Origin: Planctomycetia bacterium
Lineage (GTDB): Bacteria; Planctomycetota; Planctomycetia; Pirellulales; UBA1268
Assembly: GCA_021414115.1 (NCBI GenBank)
Contig: JAIOPD010000012.1
Span: forward strand, 1-64,000
Direction: 5' to 3'
Length of the DNA stretch: 64,000 bases
The notes under the pieces were generated by a model that was not told the origin of the DNA, searched no databases, and saw only the letters and a list, made by a program, of their open reading frames with translations. Positions 60,702 through 64,000 of this stretch are shown piece by piece. The position numbers and the translations under genes were made by a program. Position 1 is the first letter of the stretch. Each line of letters starts with the position of its first letter.

Positions 60702-61471
60702 GAAACCATTTGATGCCGACCGCCAACGTGCGACAAACTCGCCATATGCTCACGACTGCACACCGTAGCGGCTTCACGCTCGTGGAGTTGCTTGCGGTGG
60801 TCCTCATCATCGCCATCCTGGCCGCACTTGTGACGCCCGCCGTGATGCGGGCCCGCAACTCCGCCCGCAATGCAGCGGTCAAGGCAGAGATCGACATGCT
60901 CCACATGGCCATGATGAACTACAAAAATGAGTACGGCTCATTCCCGCCGAGCGCGGACGCTGTCTTAAGCACCGCATCGCCTGCGGGTCGGCACCTCCTG
61001 CGGTTGTTCCCCCGCTTGCCCTCGGCAAATGTGAACGCTCAACTCGTAGCGACAGGAACGACCCTCTCGGCAGGAAACGCATTGGCATTTTGGCTGCTTG
61101 GATACACAACCAATCCGACAAGCCCGCTTATGCCGACAAAGCAAAGACAGAAACTCTTTGACTTTGACGTGAGCCGGGTAGATGCACAGTCCGGTGCGTA
61201 CGCGATGCCCGGCAAGCCCGGTAGCCCTTATATCTACGTGGTTTCAGGAACGTACGGCACGATTTCCGGAACGGCTACGAACGTGACGCACAGTTTCGCT
61301 TCCCAGTCATATACAGCCCAGGTTCAGGTGCTGAAAAGCAGTACTACGTTCTTCAACCCCGACACGTTCCAAATCTTATGCGCGGGTCAAGACGAAACCT
61401 GGGGAACGGACGACGACCTTTCCAACTTTTGGAAGGGCACGCGGAAGGAGTACACGGACAGCCTGCAATAA
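60698..61471 (+). CDS. Pseudopilin, GspG-like
   Basis: A 257-residue prepilin with the type III-type N-methylation/cleavage motif SGFTLVELLAVVLIIAILAALV at about residues 24-46, cut between G and F and carrying the conserved Glu+5. The leader before it is about 24 residues, with an alternative ATG at 60746. It continues as a helix (RNAAVKAEIDMLHMAMMNYK) and then a beta-rich region with a GspG-type calcium-region-like pattern (EYGSFPPSADA). It overlaps the GspF stop by 4 bp. Base composition is less GC-rich than the ATPase genes. Confidence 0.85.
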   Translation: MRNHLMPTANVRQTRHMLTTAHRSGFTLVELLAVVLIIAILAALVTPAVMRARNSARNAAVKAEIDMLHMAMMNYKNEYGSFPPSADAVLSTASPAGRHLLRLFPRLPSANVNAQLVATGTTLSAGNALAFWLLGYTTNPTSPLMPTKQRQKLFDFDVSRVDAQSGAYAMPGKPGSPYIYVVSGTYGTISGTATNVTHSFASQSYTAQVQVLKSSTTFFNPDTFQILCAGQDETWGTDDDLSNFWKGTRKEYTDSLQ

Positions 61472-61486
61472 CTGGCCTGCCGAACC

Positions 61487-62416
61487 ATGCGATCTTCCAC
61501 AGGTTTTCACCGACGCAAAACGCCAGGTCTCGGTTTCACGCTCGTTGAGTTGATGGTGGTGCTTGTCATCATCTCGATGCTTGCCGCGCTAACCCTCGCC
61601 GGCTTAGCGGGCGCTCGGCAGCGGGCAAAGATCGACAAGACGCGAAGCACGATCCGCAAAATACATGAGATCGTGATGCCGCAATATGAGTCATATCTGT
61701 CGCGCCGAGTGCGTGTTGGCGGGACCACCACGAGAGAACTCGCGAGCTCCAGGCTTCAAAATTTACGATTGCTTCAGGCGTTGGAAATGCCCGACCAGTG
61801 GGCTGACGTGTTGACGACAGGCGGGACAGGCTCGCTCACTGCAATTGCTTCTTCAAAGCCGTGGGCCGTCACGGCACCGGTTCGTCAGTTTGCTGCTGTC
61901 AGAACGGCTCTCATGAACACGGGCACTGCCGATTTCACCAGGTACGAGAGCGCTGAGTGCCTCGCCCTGATCGTGATGCGTGGCGGGTTCAATCCTGATG
62001 CGTCTGAGGTGTTTCGCAACGATGAAGTCGGCGATCTTGATTCCAATGGCGCGCCCGAGTTTTGGGACGGGTGGGGCCGTCCGATCGCGTTCGTCCGGTG
62101 GCCAGCTGGGTTCGCCTCGCCGGTTCAAGTTCTCAATGCTTCGGAAAATCCAGATCCGATGGATCCGATGAAAATTAGCGGTGACTACGGCCTCACGCCA
62201 TTGATTTTTTCCCCGGGGCCTGACGATCCGCTCATTTCCGGCGGTCCAACTTACGGGGGTGTCGTGTCATCGGGTACGGCAGTGTCGGGGGGGTGGTACG
62301 CGAAAAACCTACTCTCAATTACGGGTACAAGCGTCTCTTTGACTCTGTCCGGATCGATCGCCGACCCAGCCGCCGCTCGGGACAACGTTACCAACCACGA
62401 TCTGATCAAGAAGTGA
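61487..62416 (+). CDS. Pseudopilin with a large C-terminal domain
   Basis: A 309-residue prepilin. The cleavage motif GLGFTLVELMVVLVIISMLAAL lies at about 14-35. After the long helix the C-terminal region is beta-rich with an unusually long extension (to 309 residues) containing DSNGAPEFWDGWGRPIAFV and GPDDPLISGG, which resembles the calcium-binding turn region of GspG-like pilins. It is probably a minor subunit. The gene is separated from its neighbours by 15 and 8 bp. Confidence 0.8.
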   Translation: MRSSTGFHRRKTPGLGFTLVELMVVLVIISMLAALTLAGLAGARQRAKIDKTRSTIRKIHEIVMPQYESYLSRRVRVGGTTTRELASSRLQNLRLLQALEMPDQWADVLTTGGTGSLTAIASSKPWAVTAPVRQFAAVRTALMNTGTADFTRYESAECLALIVMRGGFNPDASEVFRNDEVGDLDSNGAPEFWDGWGRPIAFVRWPAGFASPVQVLNASENPDPMDPMKISGDYGLTPLIFSPGPDDPLISGGPTYGGVVSSGTAVSGGWYAKNLLSITGTSVSLTLSGSIADPAAARDNVTNHDLIKK

Positions 62417-62424
62417 TTCCTTTC

Positions 62425-63408
62425 ATGGTTGCCATATCAAAACTCCGCGCCGGCATGACGCTCGTCGAGTTGCTCGTCGTGGTGAGTATACTCGGCCTTC
62501 TTGCTGTAGCCGTCCTGCCGAACATCGCCAACACGGCCGATGATAGGCGGAGTCGTGAGGCAGTTCGGTCATTGACATCCTTCATCGCTAAGGCCCAGTC
62601 GCGGGCGATCGGCCGAACGGAATGGGCGGGATTTACCCTGAAGCCTGCGACTACCAATGCGGCCTTTGCCATCGACCTTTTCCTCGCTGACGTGCCCCTC
62701 GCATACCGTGGCGACAGCTTCAATGCGTCCGTTACCCTGACGGCGAGCGGGGCTGGTGCTGCCCCGCGACAGTTGTCATTCCAGGGAGGGTCGCCTACTA
62801 GCGCCGGAGTGCTCGCGGGCGATCTCATTCGTTTCGATGGTCACGGACCTTGGTTCGAACTCTCGACGGGCGCAGCTACATGCAGCGTGCGTAGTCAGTC
62901 GGGCAACGAGGAGATGGCAGGGCAAAACCCCCTCAACACACCCTGGCCGGCGGAGTCGGTAGGTCATTCCTTTGAGATCTTACGACAGCCAAGTCAAGCC
63001 GGGTCGCCGTTTACAATGGCCGACGGGCGGTGCGTTGATCTCTTCTGGTCGGGTCACGGATCGTCATCCGCATTCAGCAACTTTGGGTCGGCGGCCGTCG
63101 GTCAGTCGCTGACCGTTCTCTTCGATGCTTCCGGTCGCCTTCGGCAGATCGTGCAGGGGAATACACGTATCACGCCTCAAGGCCCGCTCATGCTTCTCGT
63201 TGGTAAGTCGGACCGTGCCGGGCAATCGGCGGTAAGTAATCCAACCGATGACACGCTCGGAGCGAACTGGCAGTACGCCGACTCATACTGGATTTTGGTC
63301 GACCCTCAGTCGGGTATCTGCAAGTCGGCAGAGTGCGTTCCCAGTGCTGCCGGGGTCGACGCCTCCCAGGCATTTATTCGCTCAGAAATAACGACTGGGG
63401 CTCGCTAA
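62425..63408 (+). CDS. Pseudopilin, GspH/FimT-like
   Basis: A 327-residue prepilin with the motif AGMTLVELLVVVSILGLLAVAV at about 10-31; the leader is short. The helix DRRSREAVRSLTSFIAKAQSRAIGRT continues the pilin stem as in GspH. A variable C-terminal domain follows. A GTG at 62413 overlapping the previous stop is an alternative start; ATG 62425 is taken. It is part of the operon with the other pseudopilins, all in the same direction. Confidence 0.8.
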   Translation: MVAISKLRAGMTLVELLVVVSILGLLAVAVLPNIANTADDRRSREAVRSLTSFIAKAQSRAIGRTEWAGFTLKPATTNAAFAIDLFLADVPLAYRGDSFNASVTLTASGAGAAPRQLSFQGGSPTSAGVLAGDLIRFDGHGPWFELSTGAATCSVRSQSGNEEMAGQNPLNTPWPAESVGHSFEILRQPSQAGSPFTMADGRCVDLFWSGHGSSSAFSNFGSAAVGQSLTVLFDASGRLRQIVQGNTRITPQGPLMLLVGKSDRAGQSAVSNPTDDTLGANWQYADSYWILVDPQSGICKSAECVPSAAGVDASQAFIRSEITTGAR

Positions 63409-63412
63409 CGTC

Positions 63413-64000
63413 ATGACCCGCGCCTCCGCCCATTCCCGGCACGGCATCTCGCTCCTTGAGGTGCTGATATCGATCGGCATCCTTGCTGTTGGCCTGACGA
63501 GCGTGATATCGCTCGTCCCAGCCGGAAAATCGGAGGCCGGCCGGGCGGTGATGCTCGATCGGGCCGCACTTCTTGCGGCAAACGTTCTCTCCGACGCGGT
63601 CAGCTTTGGCTATGCGCGGCCTCATTCTTTCGTGAGCTCATCGGCCACTAGTTCTTTGGTCGTATTCGATCCCGCGGTGGTCGCTGGCCCCTGGCCCGCC
63701 GCTGCCTCGCTCAAGAATCAGGGAGTGTTTGGCGCCTCTGGCTCATCCGCCACGGCGGCGCCCCAGGTATCGGCGCTCGTCACGCAGGGCCGCGACGACC
63801 TGATCTATGAACTCCCGACCACGGCCGATGAGCCGCCCGTCAACAAGTTCAGCGAGGGCACGCGGGCCTTTCAAGGCCGCACGACTAGCCTTATTGCGCT
63901 GGCCCGCGCGGGGGGGGGCGCGCCGCTCGCGGCAGGGGCCCTCGCAAAGCTGACGGTCGTAGTGTTTCACGGTCGCGATCTGGCCAATCCGTTCGTCACC
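63413..64000 (+). CDS. Pseudopilin, GspI/PilV-like (cut by the window end)
   Basis: The frame starts at ATG 63413 and runs open to the last base (196 codons), so the 3' end lies outside. The N-terminus RHGISLLEVLISIGILAVGL carries the prepilin cleavage motif (G/I-S-L-L-E) and hydrophobic helix at about residues 10-29, with the conserved Glu+5. The remainder is beta-rich (LVVFDPAVVAGPWP). It follows the preceding pseudopilin by 4 bp and completes the expected set of minor pseudopilins. Confidence 0.82.
   Translation, partial: MTRASAHSRHGISLLEVLISIGILAVGLTSVISLVPAGKSEAGRAVMLDRAALLAANVLSDAVSFGYARPHSFVSSSATSSLVVFDPAVVAGPWPAAASLKNQGVFGASGSSATAAPQVSALVTQGRDDLIYELPTTADEPPVNKFSEGTRAFQGRTTSLIALARAGGGAPLAAGALAKLTVVVFHGRDLANPFVT

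Overview
The window is GC-rich bacterial chromosome that most likely comes from a planctomycete (Planctomycetota, probably near the Pirellulales). The reasons are a DUF1598 secreted protein, several exported or membrane proteins of a planctomycete kind, a pseudopilin/type II secretion-like operon with several assembly ATPases, long intergenic gaps and many loosely spaced single genes. The taxon is inferred from gene content; there is no rRNA gene here.

Layout. 1-1.8 kb: the 3' end of folD, then a REP-associated tyrosine transposase (RAYT) gene set between arrays of its probable REP repeats. 1.8-10 kb: ABC exporter, zinc-ribbon membrane protein, rhamnulokinase, APS reductase with an Rrf2 regulator, thioredoxin-like protein, tRNA-Arg with a duplicated 3' end, and an FHA protein. 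10-20 kb: dnaE, DUF1598 protein, universal stress protein, divergent epmB/efp, and a ThDP-dependent 2-oxo acid decarboxylase. 20-32 kb: a pair of large palindromic repeats, an HEXXH protein translationally coupled to a CinA-nucleotidyltransferase fusion, a sugar-type oxidoreductase/isomerase/MFS operon, a YpfJ-type zinc protein, an SDR protein, a CDF metal exporter and MarC. 32-41.6 kb: a second Gfo/Idh/MocA oxidoreductase, a stand-alone mraZ with a structured upstream region, and gltD-gltB with a LysR regulator. 42-53.8 kb: porin, argB-argD-argF, glycosyltransferase, msrB-cyclophilin, rsmD, chrA and a cupin. 53.9-64 kb: a pilus/type II secretion-like locus (two GspE/PilB ATPases, a PilT with a doubled N-terminal domain, GspF, four pseudopilins), the last gene cut by the window end.

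The most unusual content is between the genes. Thirty-five copies of a 32-nt element in two sister forms (A and B) lie in 12 intergenic clusters and none is inside a called gene. The forms differ at only four positions, which make two symmetric pairs in the predicted hairpin, and one pair is a compensatory C-G to G-C swap. Spacing is regular: 77-79 nt from A to B and 56-59 nt from B to A in most clusters. The RAYT at 717-1241 sits between tandem 138-bp A/B units, as expected of a REP/RAYT (BIME-like) system. A second family of three elements of 131-143 bp (20232-20362, 20387-20529, 30159-30291) has perfect terminal inverted repeats whose sequences differ between copies while staying self-complementary. 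I did not recognise this family.

Regulation visible in sequence: several genes have a TANNNT -10-like hexamer only 5-7 nt before the start codon, suggesting leaderless mRNAs. mraZ has two direct repeats with GTGGG boxes around a palindrome. Two other intergenic regions (7.40-7.61 kb and 33.39-33.52 kb) can fold into large hairpins ending in a T tract on the minus strand.
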